Assembly: GCF_000011185.1 (NCBI RefSeq)
Contig: NC_002689.2
Location: 1,364,001 to 1,428,000, forward strand
Source: Thermoplasma volcanium GSS1
GTDB lineage: Archaea > Thermoplasmatota > Thermoplasmata > Thermoplasmatales > Thermoplasmataceae
Direction: 5' to 3'
DNA: 64,000 nucleotides
This document shows positions 1-9,161 of the stretch, piece after piece. The notes below the pieces were generated by a model. It ran no database searches, was not told the DNA's origin, and was given only the letters and a program-made list of their open reading frames with translations. Made by a program: the position numbers and the translations under genes. How positions within the stretch are numbered: position 1 is the first letter of the stretch; every line of letters starts with the position of its first letter.

Positions 1-1323
1 TGCTATTCCCGCTAGCCATCCAGCTGCAATAGCGTATTTTTCAAGGTGCTTTACATACATACCAAGGAATACTGCCGGGAGAGTCTGCAGTATTATTATG
101 CCGCCTATAAGCTGCAAACTGATAGCGTATGTTTCAGGCACTATGAAGACGAAGCCAAGTGCGAGAAGCTGGAAAAATACCATGGACAGTTTGGCTATAA
201 ACGTCTCCCTTTTCTCCTCTAAGTTTCGATTTACATATCTTATAACATTCCTTGTTAGTAGTGTTGCCTGCGACATAGACATTATAGCGGCCGGAACAAG
301 CCCGCCTATGAATATGCCAAGGAATGCAAAACCAGTAAACCACTGCGGTGTTACACTTGCTATTATTGTTGGCACAACCAAGGCACCCTGGATGGAAGAC
401 GGATATATTTTGAGAGCAGATTCAGCTGCAGGTATTCCGTATACGATGACACCAAACAACGCCAGGAATGCCAGTCCTATCCCGTATATTGGCAAAAGCG
501 CGGTGCTTAGCCTGAGTTTTTTGGCTGACATTGAACTTAAGCTTCCATTTATTGCATGCGGGTAAAGGTAAAGGGCAGCTGCACTCATCAGAAACAGAGA
601 CCAGTAAGCGTTGTACAATTTAGGAGGCAGATCAGCGTATACCGGCTTTACAGTAAATGCAGTTGTAAAAGCACTGTGGTAGGCTACGAGAGCTACCACA
701 ATCACGACTATCACTGTGGTAAATATTATTATGTCTTTCATCACAGCTGTCAAAGACGCACCTCGAAGACCACTTGTATAGGTGAATGCTATAAGCGCAA
801 GAAAAGCCAGCACCAGTGCTATGTTACTGATCAAAGTGACGTTGCCGCCGACAGGATGAAGTAGAGCAGTAAGTATGGCTCTCATACCGACTATTTGCAG
901 GGCTATATAAGGTAGCTCAGCAACGATTCCTGTTAGTGCTATAACTATTGCCAGCGATTCGCTATTGAACCTGTCTTTTACGAAATCTCCTGCAGTCACA
1001 TAGCCTTTTTCCTTCGCTATTGCCCACAGTTTCGGCATTGTGAGCATGGCTATCGCGAAAGCCAAAGACACATAAGGTACTGCGAAGAAATAGACACTTC
1101 CAACCGAGTACATTGAAGACGGCACAGCAATGAAAGTATAAGCTGTATACAGATCAGCTCCCACAAGGAACCACACCAGAAAAGTGCCAAGTCGCCTGCC
1201 GCCGAGTGCCCACTCAGGCAGCTGATTCAGATTTCCCTTCCTGAAATTCTTTGCGAGAAACCCAATCGCTATGAAGACAATAAAGAAAACCAGGAACACT
1301 GAAATTTCAACTGTATCGATCAC
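1..1323 (-). CDS. Sodium:solute symporter (SSF family), 3' end outside the window
   Basis: A polytopic membrane protein of the SSF/PanF-like type that would import a small organic acid or other solute with Na+ or H+. The 441 visible codons begin with an extracytoplasmic end and first helix, then the typical segment PEWALGGRRLG before helix 2, and later a GDFVKDRF and PYIALQIVG stretch, both characteristic of SSF transporters. The start is GTG at 1323, which overlaps the TGA of the upstream DUF3311 gene in a GTGA arrangement, so the two are translationally coupled. The reading frame is open to base 1, so the C-terminal helices lie outside the window. The substrate cannot be told from sequence; monocarboxylate, pantothenate or amino-acid transport are all known in this family. 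Confidence 0.85.
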   Translation of the reverse strand, partial: MIDTVEISVFLVFFIVFIAIGFLAKNFRKGNLNQLPEWALGGRRLGTFLVWFLVGADLYTAYTFIAVPSSMYSVGSVYFFAVPYVSLAFAIAMLTMPKLWAIAKEKGYVTAGDFVKDRFNSESLAIVIALTGIVAELPYIALQIVGMRAILTALLHPVGGNVTLISNIALVLAFLALIAFTYTSGLRGASLTAVMKDIIIFTTVIVVIVVALVAYHSAFTTAFTVKPVYADLPPKLYNAYWSLFLMSAAALYLYPHAINGSLSSMSAKKLRLSTALLPIYGIGLAFLALFGVIVYGIPAAESALKIYPSSIQGALVVPTIIASVTPQWFTGFAFLGIFIGGLVPAAIMSMSQATLLTRNVIRYVNRNLEEKRETFIAKLSMVFFQLLALGFVFIVPETYAISLQLIGGIIILQTLPAVFLGMYVKHLEKYAIAAGWLAGIA

Positions 1324-1520
1324 TCCTTCACCCCTTTATCTATTATGTAAGCAGCTATGCCAAAGAGAAGTGCAGATATAGCAAGCCAAAGCGTCTGGTA
1401 CCAATAGAAAAATGAGAGACCACCTATTGCTGGATTCACCCTATTGTATGTAGGTATCGCAAAATATGCGACAAACGGGATGATCAGCAATATCCCGACA
1501 ATAATGTCTTTAGTGTTCAT
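1320..1520 (-). CDS. DUF3311 small membrane protein, symporter partner
   Basis: A 66-residue protein with two predicted membrane helices (about residues 7-24 and 42-60) separated by a loop containing P-x-YNRVNPAIGG and FFYWYQTLW, the pattern of DUF3311. Members of this family are regularly encoded directly upstream of SSF symporters, as here, and are thought to be accessory subunits; the biochemical role is not established. A TATA-like box centred near 1545 lies about 25 nt before the ATG, so this gene probably opens the transcript that continues into the symporter, with a 4-nt overlap. Confidence 0.8.
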   Translation of the reverse strand: MNTKDIIVGILLIIPFVAYFAIPTYNRVNPAIGGLSFFYWYQTLWLAISALLFGIAAYIIDKGVKE

Positions 1521-1541
1521 TGATAGCTAATGATCTGGGCA

Positions 1542-1553
1542 ATATTTAAATTT
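1542..1553 (-). promoter_or_regulatory. TATA-like box for DUF3311/symporter operon
   Basis: The AT-rich box ATTTAAAT, read on the minus strand, is centred about 25 nt before the ATG at 1520, consistent with a leaderless transcript. Confidence 0.5.
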
Positions 1554-1593
1554 TTTTAAATCAATTTAATACATTATTTATACTATAAAGGTT

Positions 1594-3885
1594 TTATTGA
1601 AAAATTAATTGCAACTCATTTACCCCTTCTTCTATTTCGAATAAGTTATCTTCTATGTACTTAGTATTTCCGTTTATAGTAATGCCCTTAACGTAAACTC
1701 CGTGGAATTTAATTGTAACCGCTTTGATGCTACTTCCACGATGTATATTTATTTTTCCGTCTTTTGATACAGAAATATCGAGTTCTGAGTCTTCTCCTCC
1801 AGCATCTATGTAAATTTTTGCAGATTCTCCCTCTTCGGAATGGAATACGTGCAGGATTAATTTCCCCTCATCCCTTGCTATTATTGATCCGGATCTAATG
1901 TATATAGGTATCATGTTAAGAGGCGCTTCTACCTTAATTTCACCAAATACCTTTTCATCACTGTATAGGTTATACCATAATCCGGGTGGAAGCTTAACTA
2001 TCCTCGAAGTTGAATGCTCTGAAAAAATAGGTGCTACAAGTATGGAATCGCCAAAGAGATATTCATCATCGACAAGAAGCATATCCGGATTGCTACTATA
2101 CCAGTATACTGGTCTGATCATAGGTATCCCAGTAATGGATGAAGATATAGCCTCACTGTATATCTGGGGGAGGAATGAGTGCCTAAGTTTAATTATGTCT
2201 CTGATTATTCCCAAGTACTTTTCTCCAAACTCCCACGGTTCTCTCCTCTTTGACTTTTTATTGGAATGAACGCGGAATAACGGGTAAAAAATCGCTGACT
2301 GCAGCCATCTAATAAATAGTTCAGCGTCAGGAGATCCAACAAAACCACCAATATCGCAGCCAGTTAGTGAAATTCCAGAAGCTGACATGTGAAGTATAGT
2401 AAGCAGGTTTTGCTTCATCTCTTTCCAGCTGGTTTCAGTATCACCGGTCCAAATCCATGCGTACCTGCTTATTCCAGCCCAACCGGATCGTGAAAGTATG
2501 AATGGTCTTTCCGTTTTGGATAAGTGGTCATACGCGGCCTTATCCATATAGTAACCGAAGAGATTATGGACTTCGCTGTGAGAGCCATTAGATTGCGCCG
2601 CTGATAGTGCCATACTGTTGTCACCCCAGGCCACGAATATGGCAGGCTCGTTCATGTCGTGCCAAAATCCGGATACACCGTTCTTTTTCATGAAGTCGTA
2701 TTTTTTTCCCCACCACTCCCTTACATCATTGCGAGAAAAATCAGGAAAAGCTGCCATCAACGGCCAAACGGGTGCATAGAATATATTTCCGTCAGGGTAT
2801 TTTATGAAATAACCATTTTTAACAGCTTCGTCATATATTGTGTATCCTGGTTCCATCTTGACGTTTGGTTCCATTATCGTTATCAGACGGACTCCCCTTT
2901 CTCCCAAGTATTTCGTTAGATCTTTCACGTCCCAGAATCTATCGGAATTAAAGGTGAAAACCTTGAATTCATCCATGTAATCTATGTCCAAATATATTGC
3001 AGACAGGGGTATACCAAGCTCATTAAACCTATCTACTATAGACCTTACCTCTGCAGAGCTCATATAGCTATACCTTGACTGCTGAAACCCGAAAGCCCAG
3101 TATGGCGGCCTGTACGGTTTTCCAGTGATTTCTGAGAACTTAGAATATATCGATTTTATATCCCCTGTTATAACATAATATACCATGGGCTTCGATTTGA
3201 AATAAAACGTCACTTTATCTTCTCTTGAGAACCCTATATCTACGGTTGCATCTCCTGCATTCTCGAAAAAGATTAGGTACGAAACATCATCATGCAAGTG
3301 GAGCAGAACGGGTATATTTAGGTATAATGGATCAGAATCTGGCCCGTATGATCCTTTTGCATCGTGGTTCCAGAGTCTATAAACGTGACCTCTTAGGTTT
3401 ATTGGTCCAGCCTTCTCGCCTAGGCCAGAAAATAGATCGTCACCGAATATTCTCAGGCTCTGAGACAGGACTTCGTTGAAATCTGGAATATACCCCTGAT
3501 AAATCAACTTTCCGTCTTGATCTTTCAGATACAATCCATTCTCATCAAGTGAGATGGAATAATTTCCTACAGACACCGTATTATCGTGCAGCTGCAGATC
3601 ATCAAATTCTATGTTCTCCACGGGAAGTTTCGGGCCGTCTGTCCAGGAAAACTTAAAGACGCCGTCGCCCCTTGCCTCTACCTTAAGGTCATAATTTTCA
3701 AAGTGGAAGTATACATATTTATTCGATTTTTCTGCAGATAGAAATCGACCTATTTTTTTCATATTTAATTTTTTATAATAAATAGAGTCGTATCTATCTC
3801 TAGTAAGGGAATAGCTAATCCTATCCTTCAGCATTCCGTCTCCAAATGTTTTTAAGAACCCATCAATTTCTTCGAGAAGTTGCAT
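1594..3885 (-). CDS. Alpha-glucosidase, glycoside hydrolase family 31
   Basis: Predicted to release glucose from alpha-glucosides such as maltose and malto-oligosaccharides. The 763-residue frame has the GH31 order: N-terminal beta-sandwich, then (beta/alpha)8 barrel with FGFQQSRYSY, the signature WHDMNEP whose Asp410 is the expected nucleophile, and WTGD with Asp482 as the expected acid/base, then C-terminal beta domains. No signal peptide is seen, so action in the cytoplasm is likely. An ATG at 3969 would add 28 residues, but a TATA-like box at about 3911-3922 lies inside that extension and about 30 nt before the ATG at 3885, so 3885 is preferred. Glucosidase versus xylosidase or other GH31 specificity is inferred from overall resemblance to archaeal MalA enzymes. 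Confidence 0.9.
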   Translation of the reverse strand: MQLLEEIDGFLKTFGDGMLKDRISYSLTRDRYDSIYYKKLNMKKIGRFLSAEKSNKYVYFHFENYDLKVEARGDGVFKFSWTDGPKLPVENIEFDDLQLHDNTVSVGNYSISLDENGLYLKDQDGKLIYQGYIPDFNEVLSQSLRIFGDDLFSGLGEKAGPINLRGHVYRLWNHDAKGSYGPDSDPLYLNIPVLLHLHDDVSYLIFFENAGDATVDIGFSREDKVTFYFKSKPMVYYVITGDIKSIYSKFSEITGKPYRPPYWAFGFQQSRYSYMSSAEVRSIVDRFNELGIPLSAIYLDIDYMDEFKVFTFNSDRFWDVKDLTKYLGERGVRLITIMEPNVKMEPGYTIYDEAVKNGYFIKYPDGNIFYAPVWPLMAAFPDFSRNDVREWWGKKYDFMKKNGVSGFWHDMNEPAIFVAWGDNSMALSAAQSNGSHSEVHNLFGYYMDKAAYDHLSKTERPFILSRSGWAGISRYAWIWTGDTETSWKEMKQNLLTILHMSASGISLTGCDIGGFVGSPDAELFIRWLQSAIFYPLFRVHSNKKSKRREPWEFGEKYLGIIRDIIKLRHSFLPQIYSEAISSSITGIPMIRPVYWYSSNPDMLLVDDEYLFGDSILVAPIFSEHSTSRIVKLPPGLWYNLYSDEKVFGEIKVEAPLNMIPIYIRSGSIIARDEGKLILHVFHSEEGESAKIYIDAGGEDSELDISVSKDGKINIHRGSSIKAVTIKFHGVYVKGITINGNTKYIEDNLFEIEEGVNELQLIFQ

Positions 3886-3910
3886 ATATATCTGTTGAGT
3901 AAACAATAGT

Positions 3911-3922
3911 AAAATATTAAAT
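3911..3922 (-). promoter_or_regulatory. TATA-like box of the GH31 alpha-glucosidase gene
   Basis: Box TTTAATATTT on the minus strand, about 30 nt before the ATG at 3885. It lies inside the longer open frame and is the main reason for choosing 3885. Confidence 0.5.
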
Positions 3923-4056
3923 TTTTTACCAATCTTAACGGTATTTATTTTGATGTTAATCTTAGGCACCAGTAAATTCTCAATAAACTAATAAAATAAT
4001 TATAAATAAATGTTAATAGAAATATTTAATATAGGGCCCATTGTTGATGCGGTTCA

Positions 4057-5178
4057 CTAAAAATTTTTTCTAGTTGTTTCAAGATGTATTTCCTTCATTT
4101 TTACCCTAGCTTCATGTCTAATCATGTCTATACTGCCAATCTCCCTGTCTTCGACTATAGTAAACGCTCTACCTGCTGCACCCATTCTAGCAGTCCTGCC
4201 AACGCGATGTACGTAAACCCTAGGGTCGTCTGGGACATCATAATTTATAATATCTGAAATTCCACCAATATCTAAGCCTCTTGCGGCAACGTTAGTGGCA
4301 ACGAGAAACCTGCCAAAGTTTTTGAACCTGTAAAGCGCTTTTTCTCTCTGGGCTTGAGTCAAGTCTCCGTGCATTATTACGGCATCTTGCCCGTGATTAA
4401 TCAGCGCTTCATATATCATGTTGGCGCCTGCCTTAGTTCTAGAGAATATTATTGACTTTTCAGGCTTGTATTTATCGATGTAGGAGAATAGTGTACGGAG
4501 CTTTCTTTCCCTCCTGCTTACTGCGTAATTATGATCTATGCCATTTACCGTTACCTCATCCTTTGATAAAAATAATATTTCTTCATTATGCATAAAGCCC
4601 TTTGCCAGTTCGATTATTTCTGATGGTATCGTTGCAGAGAAAAGAAATGACTGCCTTTCAACTGGGAGTACATTTATTATCTTCTTAATATCCTCTATAA
4701 ATCCCATGTCAAGCATTTCATCAGCTTCGTCAAGAACAAAATAGGAGACCTTATCAAAATTTAAGATCCCCCTATCTATAAGATCAAGAGTTCTACCAGG
4801 TGTACCGACTATTATATTAGCGCCGCGCAATATCAGTTCAATTTGTTTATTGATTGATACTCCACCGTATACAACAACAGTCCTTATTCCAGATCTTTTG
4901 CCTAAAGCCTCAGAAACCTTTGCAACTTGAACCGCCAGCTCCCTTGTTGGTAGAAGAATAAGAGCTCTTATTCCCTTTTCCTTTGCTGTGTTGTTTATTA
5001 TAGGTATCAAATAAGCAGCCGTCTTTCCAGAGCCTGTCTTTGACCTAACAACTAAGTCAGAGCCTGCAAGAGCAATCGGTATTGCCATAGACTGAACCTC
5101 AGTCGGCTCACTATAACCCGTGCCCCTTATACTTTCAATCAATTCATTCCTTAAATTAAATTCTTCGAACCCTTTCAT
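4057..5178 (-). CDS. DEAD-box RNA helicase
   Basis: An ATP-dependent RNA helicase of superfamily 2, about 373 residues and hence little more than the two RecA-like domains. All motifs are in order: Q motif (GYSEPTEVQ), motif I SKTGSGKT, Ia PTRELA, Ib TPGR, II DEAD, III SAT, then IV-VI in the second domain including ARGLDI and HRVGRTARMG. There is no long accessory extension, so it resembles the minimal archaeal DEAD-box helicases that act in ribosome assembly or RNA turnover. A GTG at 5187 is in frame, but the ATG at 5178 gives a conventional start. It is read alone, divergent from the thiolase gene across a 270-bp AT-rich gap. Confidence 0.93.
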   Translation of the reverse strand: MKGFEEFNLRNELIESIRGTGYSEPTEVQSMAIPIALAGSDLVVRSKTGSGKTAAYLIPIINNTAKEKGIRALILLPTRELAVQVAKVSEALGKRSGIRTVVVYGGVSINKQIELILRGANIIVGTPGRTLDLIDRGILNFDKVSYFVLDEADEMLDMGFIEDIKKIINVLPVERQSFLFSATIPSEIIELAKGFMHNEEILFLSKDEVTVNGIDHNYAVSRRERKLRTLFSYIDKYKPEKSIIFSRTKAGANMIYEALINHGQDAVIMHGDLTQAQREKALYRFKNFGRFLVATNVAARGLDIGGISDIINYDVPDDPRVYVHRVGRTARMGAAGRAFTIVEDREIGSIDMIRHEARVKMKEIHLETTRKNF

Positions 5179-5450
5179 TTCCAACACTGTTTAGTAAAAA
5201 ATAGATTGCAACATGCTTCTCTATTTTTATTCCATATCGTCATTCTGGTCTTATATAAAAAGATGCCTCGCTTGCTTAGAATTTTTCATTAATTATCTAG
5301 TGGCATCGCAATATACAGAGATATATAACATTATAAAACTATTTAATATTTAAAATCACTATATTATAATATCAGAATATAAATACATGATAATTTGAAT
5401 ATTGTCAGGTTAAGCTTATATTAGTTCTACCACTTATTCATTTCGATACT
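5179..5450. promoter_or_regulatory. Divergent promoter region between helicase and thiolase genes
   Basis: About 270 bp of AT-rich sequence. A box at 5414-5422 (GCTTATATT) serves the thiolase, 33 nt from its ATG. Several further boxes such as TTATATAAAAAG near 5260 could serve the helicase or be spurious. No open frame or repeat is seen. Confidence 0.45.
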
Positions 5451-6641
5451 ATGGAAAACGAAAATGTCTATTTGGTTGACTTTAAGCGCACAGCCTTTTC
5501 GCGCTCCAGGCCTAATGATCCGGAGAGGGATGTCTTTAATTCCTTAAGAATGGACGAAGCAATGGCAAAATTGATAAATATAGTGATCGATGAAACTGGT
5601 ATAAGACCGGAAGAAATCAATGATGTAATCACAGGATGCGCCCTGCAACAGGATGAGAATTGGACTTATGGCGGAAGGCATCCAATTCTACTAGCCAACC
5701 TCCCTGACAATGTTCCTGGAATGGCACTTGACAGAGCATGCTCTTCATCATTGAACGCCATAACAATTGGTGCTATGGAGATAATGACCGGAAATGCAGA
5801 TATCGTTATGGCTGGCGGATACGAACATATGACCCACGTACCGATGAGCAACAGTCCGTTTCTGAAGCCAAATGTTAAGCTACTTGTCAGGCCAGAATAT
5901 ATGCACTACGATATGAATACGGGTTATTCTATGGGGCTTACTGCTGAAAAACTCGCTTCGCTCCACCACATTGGAAGGGAAGAAATGGATCAGTATGCCC
6001 TTAGGAGCCATCAGCTGGCATCTAAGGCCTTGGACGATGGATACTTCAAAGGGGAGATCGTTCCAATGGAAGTCGAGATAGGAGGAGAGACAAAGATAAT
6101 CGATTCGGATCAGAGTATAAGGAAGAACACGTCGCTAGAGGAGATGCAGAAACTTAGACCTGCATTCAAGGACGATGGTGTAATTACTGCCGGGAATTCT
6201 TCCCCGTTAAATGCAGGTGCATCCTTAACACTGCTCATGTCGGAGAAGAAGGTGAAAGAATATGGCCTTAAACCTCTCTCGCGTATAGTGTCATTCGGCT
6301 GGGCTGGAGTAGATCCCAGCATAATGGGTGAAGGCCCAGTCCCAGCTACTCAAAAGGCACTTGCCAAGGCAGGAATGAAAGTAGAGGACATAGATTACTG
6401 GGAGATCAATGAAGCCTTCGCAGTAGTCGTCCTAAATGCAATGAAGGAGCTCGGAATAGAAGAAAACAAGGTAAACATTCATGGTGGGGGTATATCGATA
6501 GGCCATCCGCTTGGTGCAACCGGAGCTAGGATAGCCGGAACGCTGTCTAGAATATTGAACGAAAAGCAAGCTGAGTATGGAGTTGCTACGCTCTGTGTTG
6601 GAGGGGGGCAAGGATACTCGGTGATTTTTGAGAGGTATTAA
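5451..6641 (+). CDS. fadA: Thiolase (acetyl-CoA C-acyltransferase)
   Basis: Catalyses thiolytic cleavage of 3-ketoacyl-CoA to acetyl-CoA and a shortened acyl-CoA, the last step of beta-oxidation; the condensation direction is also possible. The 396-residue length is normal. The catalytic residues are present: Cys97 in DRACSSS, NEAF, His352 in GHPLGATGAR and Cys382 in LCVGGGQG. The next gene, an acyl-CoA dehydrogenase, starts two bases after its stop, and the region also holds ligase and hydratase/dehydrogenase genes, which favours a degradative role. It differs from the archaeal thiolase-like proteins lacking the second Cys that pair with HMG-CoA synthase. Confidence 0.9.
   Translation: MENENVYLVDFKRTAFSRSRPNDPERDVFNSLRMDEAMAKLINIVIDETGIRPEEINDVITGCALQQDENWTYGGRHPILLANLPDNVPGMALDRACSSSLNAITIGAMEIMTGNADIVMAGGYEHMTHVPMSNSPFLKPNVKLLVRPEYMHYDMNTGYSMGLTAEKLASLHHIGREEMDQYALRSHQLASKALDDGYFKGEIVPMEVEIGGETKIIDSDQSIRKNTSLEEMQKLRPAFKDDGVITAGNSSPLNAGASLTLLMSEKKVKEYGLKPLSRIVSFGWAGVDPSIMGEGPVPATQKALAKAGMKVEDIDYWEINEAFAVVVLNAMKELGIEENKVNIHGGGISIGHPLGATGARIAGTLSRILNEKQAEYGVATLCVGGGQGYSVIFERY
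6630..6636 (+). promoter_or_regulatory. Ribosome-binding site deciding the acyl-CoA dehydrogenase start
   Basis: GAGAGGT lies six bases before the ATG at 6643, within the end of the thiolase gene. It supports the ATG over the in-frame TTG at 6628. Confidence 0.55.
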
Positions 6642-6642
6642 T

Positions 6643-7752
6643 ATGAATTTTGAACTTGATGAAAACCTATTAAACTTTAGGAAAAAGATAGAAGAGTTTG
6701 CGAAAAGAGAATTTACCGAAGATTTAGCTTCGAAATACGATGAGCAAGAACACTACCCAGAAGATGTCTTTACGAAGATGATGTCCGAAGGAATTTTTGA
6801 TTACACGAATCCCTGGAACATACTTATGGCGACAGAAGCTTTATGCAAGTACGATGCTGGCATGGGAATATCTATGCTCGTACCATTCTTCGGAAATGAG
6901 GTAATTGCACTTTTTGGCAATGATGAACAGAAGAAAAAGTACTTGAGCAGAGTTTTTGCTGGGAAAGCAAAAATGGGCCTAGCTGTTACAGAGCCAGGTG
7001 GTGGCAGCGATGTAGCAAACATAAAAACTACCGCTGTAAAAGAGGGAGATCATTATGTACTAAATGGATCAAAGATGTTTATTACAAACGGAGACATAGC
7101 GGATTTCTTTGTTCTCCTTGCAAGGACGTCTCAGGAAAAAAAGAAACACCACGGTATGAGTGTATTTATAGTAGAGAGGGACTTTGAAGGCTTTAGATCT
7201 AACAAGATAAAGGGTAAACTCGGAGTTAGAGCAACTGATACCGCTGAGCTCACATTGGAAAATGTAAAGGTACCTGAGGAGAACCTGGTTGGTGAACCTG
7301 GCAGAGGCTTTTACTATATAATGACGTTCTTTGACATAAGCAGGGCCTATGTTGCTGCACAAGCTCTCGGCATCGCCGAGGGAATACTCGAAAGAACTTT
7401 ATCCATACTACAGAAGGATGGCCCGCTGACATCTCAGCCTGAAAGAGTGCAGTTTACTATAGCAGATATGGCCACTAGGATTGAGGCAACAAAACTTTTA
7501 ACTTATGAGGCTGCATCTTACATATTTAACTTCAACCCAAACCCTGCTGTGACGAGCATGGCGAAGGCATACGCCGCCGAAACAGCCGTTTACGTATCAA
7601 GAAAGGCTATGGAGGTAACGGGAATCGACGGCCTTACATCTAGCATTGAGAGATCGTTTAGGGATGCTAAAATAATGGAGATATGGGAAGGCACGAGCGA
7701 AATAGAAAAGCTTGTAATAGCCAGAATGCTTAAAACAGGTGATGTCCAGTGA
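6643..7752 (+). CDS. Acyl-CoA dehydrogenase (catalytically complete)
   Basis: FAD-dependent first step of beta-oxidation, making trans-2-enoyl-CoA and passing electrons to ETF. The 369-residue protein has the helical N-domain, the middle beta-domain with TEPGGGSD and NGSKMFITNG, and a C-terminal helical bundle ending in IWEGTSEI, where Glu349 is the expected catalytic base of short/medium-chain enzymes. An in-frame TTG 15 nt upstream is less likely than the ATG at 6643, which follows a GAGAGGT ribosome site at 6630-6636. The gene is in a tight operon with the thiolase and overlaps the following degenerate acyl-CoA dehydrogenase at TGATG. No ETF gene lies in this window. Confidence 0.92.
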   Translation: MNFELDENLLNFRKKIEEFAKREFTEDLASKYDEQEHYPEDVFTKMMSEGIFDYTNPWNILMATEALCKYDAGMGISMLVPFFGNEVIALFGNDEQKKKYLSRVFAGKAKMGLAVTEPGGGSDVANIKTTAVKEGDHYVLNGSKMFITNGDIADFFVLLARTSQEKKKHHGMSVFIVERDFEGFRSNKIKGKLGVRATDTAELTLENVKVPEENLVGEPGRGFYYIMTFFDISRAYVAAQALGIAEGILERTLSILQKDGPLTSQPERVQFTIADMATRIEATKLLTYEAASYIFNFNPNPAVTSMAKAYAAETAVYVSRKAMEVTGIDGLTSSIERSFRDAKIMEIWEGTSEIEKLVIARMLKTGDVQ

Positions 7753-8758
7753 TGGAAGAGTACGAAATATTACGTAACACTGTTAGAGAGTTCGCCAATA
7801 AAGAGATAGAAAACATTTCGAAGGATATCGAGATAAAAGGCATACCTGATACACTTGTCCTCAAACTCGGCGCCCAGGGTTTCCTTGCTGCAACTGCTCC
7901 TCAGGAAAAAGGCGGTTCAGGCTTAGACGAATTAGGTTACATAATAGTGCTTGAGGAGCTCTCTAGAGTTTCGCCGTCAGTAGCTATGAAGGTTTTCCTG
8001 ACCAACTTCTATCTACAGCTAAATCCGGATGACGATGTGAATTATATCGCTTCCGGAAAGAAGAGGGTATCAGTAGCATTCCCAGACTATTATGCCAGGG
8101 GAAAATCTGGCAAGGTTGAAGTCTCAGCAGGCAAGATAAATGCTACCAAGGAAAACGTAATAAATGCAAATGTCGAAGCAATAGCATTGACGGATGGTAA
8201 AGATGTTTACGCTGTAAGCAAGGAATAAGTACAAAGGAAAAGAGGCATATGGGCATACGTGGCCTTGATCTTTCGGACTTATTCGTGTCTGGTGCTTCAT
8301 ACAAAAGGCTTGGCTCAGAGGAAATGATGAGATCCACATTCCAGAAGCTCGATAGAGAGATAGCTGCAATTTTCCTTGGCTTGTCCGATGGTACCATATC
8401 TAAGGCTATAGAATATTCAAAGGTAAGGACTGCATTTGATCATCCCCTGAAAGATTATTCACCTATATTCGACGACCTAGTTTCCTTGAAGATGGAGATC
8501 GATGTGCTTAGGTTCTATCTTTATGGATCGGGTGACGAGTATTCAAGAGCACTCATAAAGATCAAGGCAAAAGATCTGTCTCTTAGAGCCACTAGGGTCT
8601 CCCTTCAGACTCATGGCGGCTATGGATACATACACGACTTCGGGATAGAAAAATACTATAGGGATGCTATGGCACTTTCAGTCTATTTCGGCCAGGACAA
8701 GTACGAAAATATGGTACTATCAGATCACATCTTCGGAGAGGCAGGGGGCATAATCTGA
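7752..8758 (+). pseudogene. Second acyl-CoA dehydrogenase, frameshifted and lacking catalytic motifs
   Basis: Two open frames, 7752-8228 and about 8222-8758, join into one acyl-CoA dehydrogenase-like protein of about 335 residues if one base is gained near 8220: the first frame ends AVSK and the second continues GISTKEKRHMGIRG, a normal family sequence. The N-terminal helical domain and the C-terminal bundle with THGGYGYIHDFGIEKYYRDA are recognisable. The middle domain is shortened and lacks the TEPxxGSD flavin-binding motif, and the C-terminal segment reads VYFGQDKYENM where the active enzyme has the catalytic Glu. So even if the frame were restored it should be inactive or a structural partner of the preceding enzyme, whose stop it overlaps. 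A GTG at 7749 is an alternative start. Whether the frameshift is real or a sequence error cannot be settled here. Confidence 0.8.
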
Positions 8759-8764
8759 GGTTAT

Positions 8765-8980
8765 GCGAATTACGAAAATGAGGTTAAGGAGGCAGAAAGT
8801 CTCGCCATTCACCACGGGCATGGGTAGCCTCCTTATAAAAAGTTTAAATATTTTTTTCGTAAAGAATATTCAATGGGAGTGGTTCGCTGAGCCACTCAAC
8901 TGCTCCTCAAATGAGAGATATAAACACGAATCGATTGGAAAAACACCCTCCCTTTAGGGCGTGGAGGAAGTCGTATAAAT
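8765..8980 (+). mobile_element. Probable remnant or non-autonomous form of an IS200/IS605-family element
   Basis: This stretch has no convincing gene; a 64-codon open frame here has no protein-like features. It carries a left portion with a GGCATGGGTAGCC motif at about 8817-8829, a hairpin at about 8877-8897 (GAGTGG paired with CCACTC), and a right portion CCCTTTAGGGCGTGGAGG at about 8951-8968 followed by AAGTC, which resembles the right ends and reRNA scaffolds that follow tnpB in archaeal IS200/IS605 elements. Neither tnpA nor tnpB is present. I see no terminal inverted repeats or target duplication, as expected for this family. The boundaries are approximate. Confidence 0.42.
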
Positions 8981-9161
8981 TTATTTTATTATTTGTGCAG
9001 ATCTTATTTTTCGATATTTTATACATATCAATTTGATATTGCCAATTTATATTTTTATTGGAGCAATTGGATTTCATCAAATTTTATCCTAATAATTTCG
9101 TTTTACCTTGAAATTCCGTAATCAATTGTTTTTGGCTCAAAAAATATATTTATTATTTTTC
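8981..9161. other. AT-rich spacer without a recognisable gene
   Basis: Between the insertion-element remnant and the end of the thioesterase gene lies about 180 bp of very AT-rich DNA with runs of T and A. I see no open frame, repeat or structured RNA. It probably carries the transcription stops of the genes on either side. Confidence 0.5.

Noticed and set aside
98-565. A 155-codon plus-strand open frame at the window start
   Set aside because: It is antisense to the sodium:solute symporter, whose minus-strand frame is open to the edge and has clear family motifs.
8200-8240. Programmed -1 frameshift in the second acyl-CoA dehydrogenase
   Set aside because: There is no slippery heptamer of the X XXY YYZ type and no obvious downstream stem at the junction; an indel is more likely.
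8763-8957. A 64-codon open frame after the second acyl-CoA dehydrogenase
   Set aside because: The translation is not protein-like and the region is better explained as an insertion-element remnant with hairpins.
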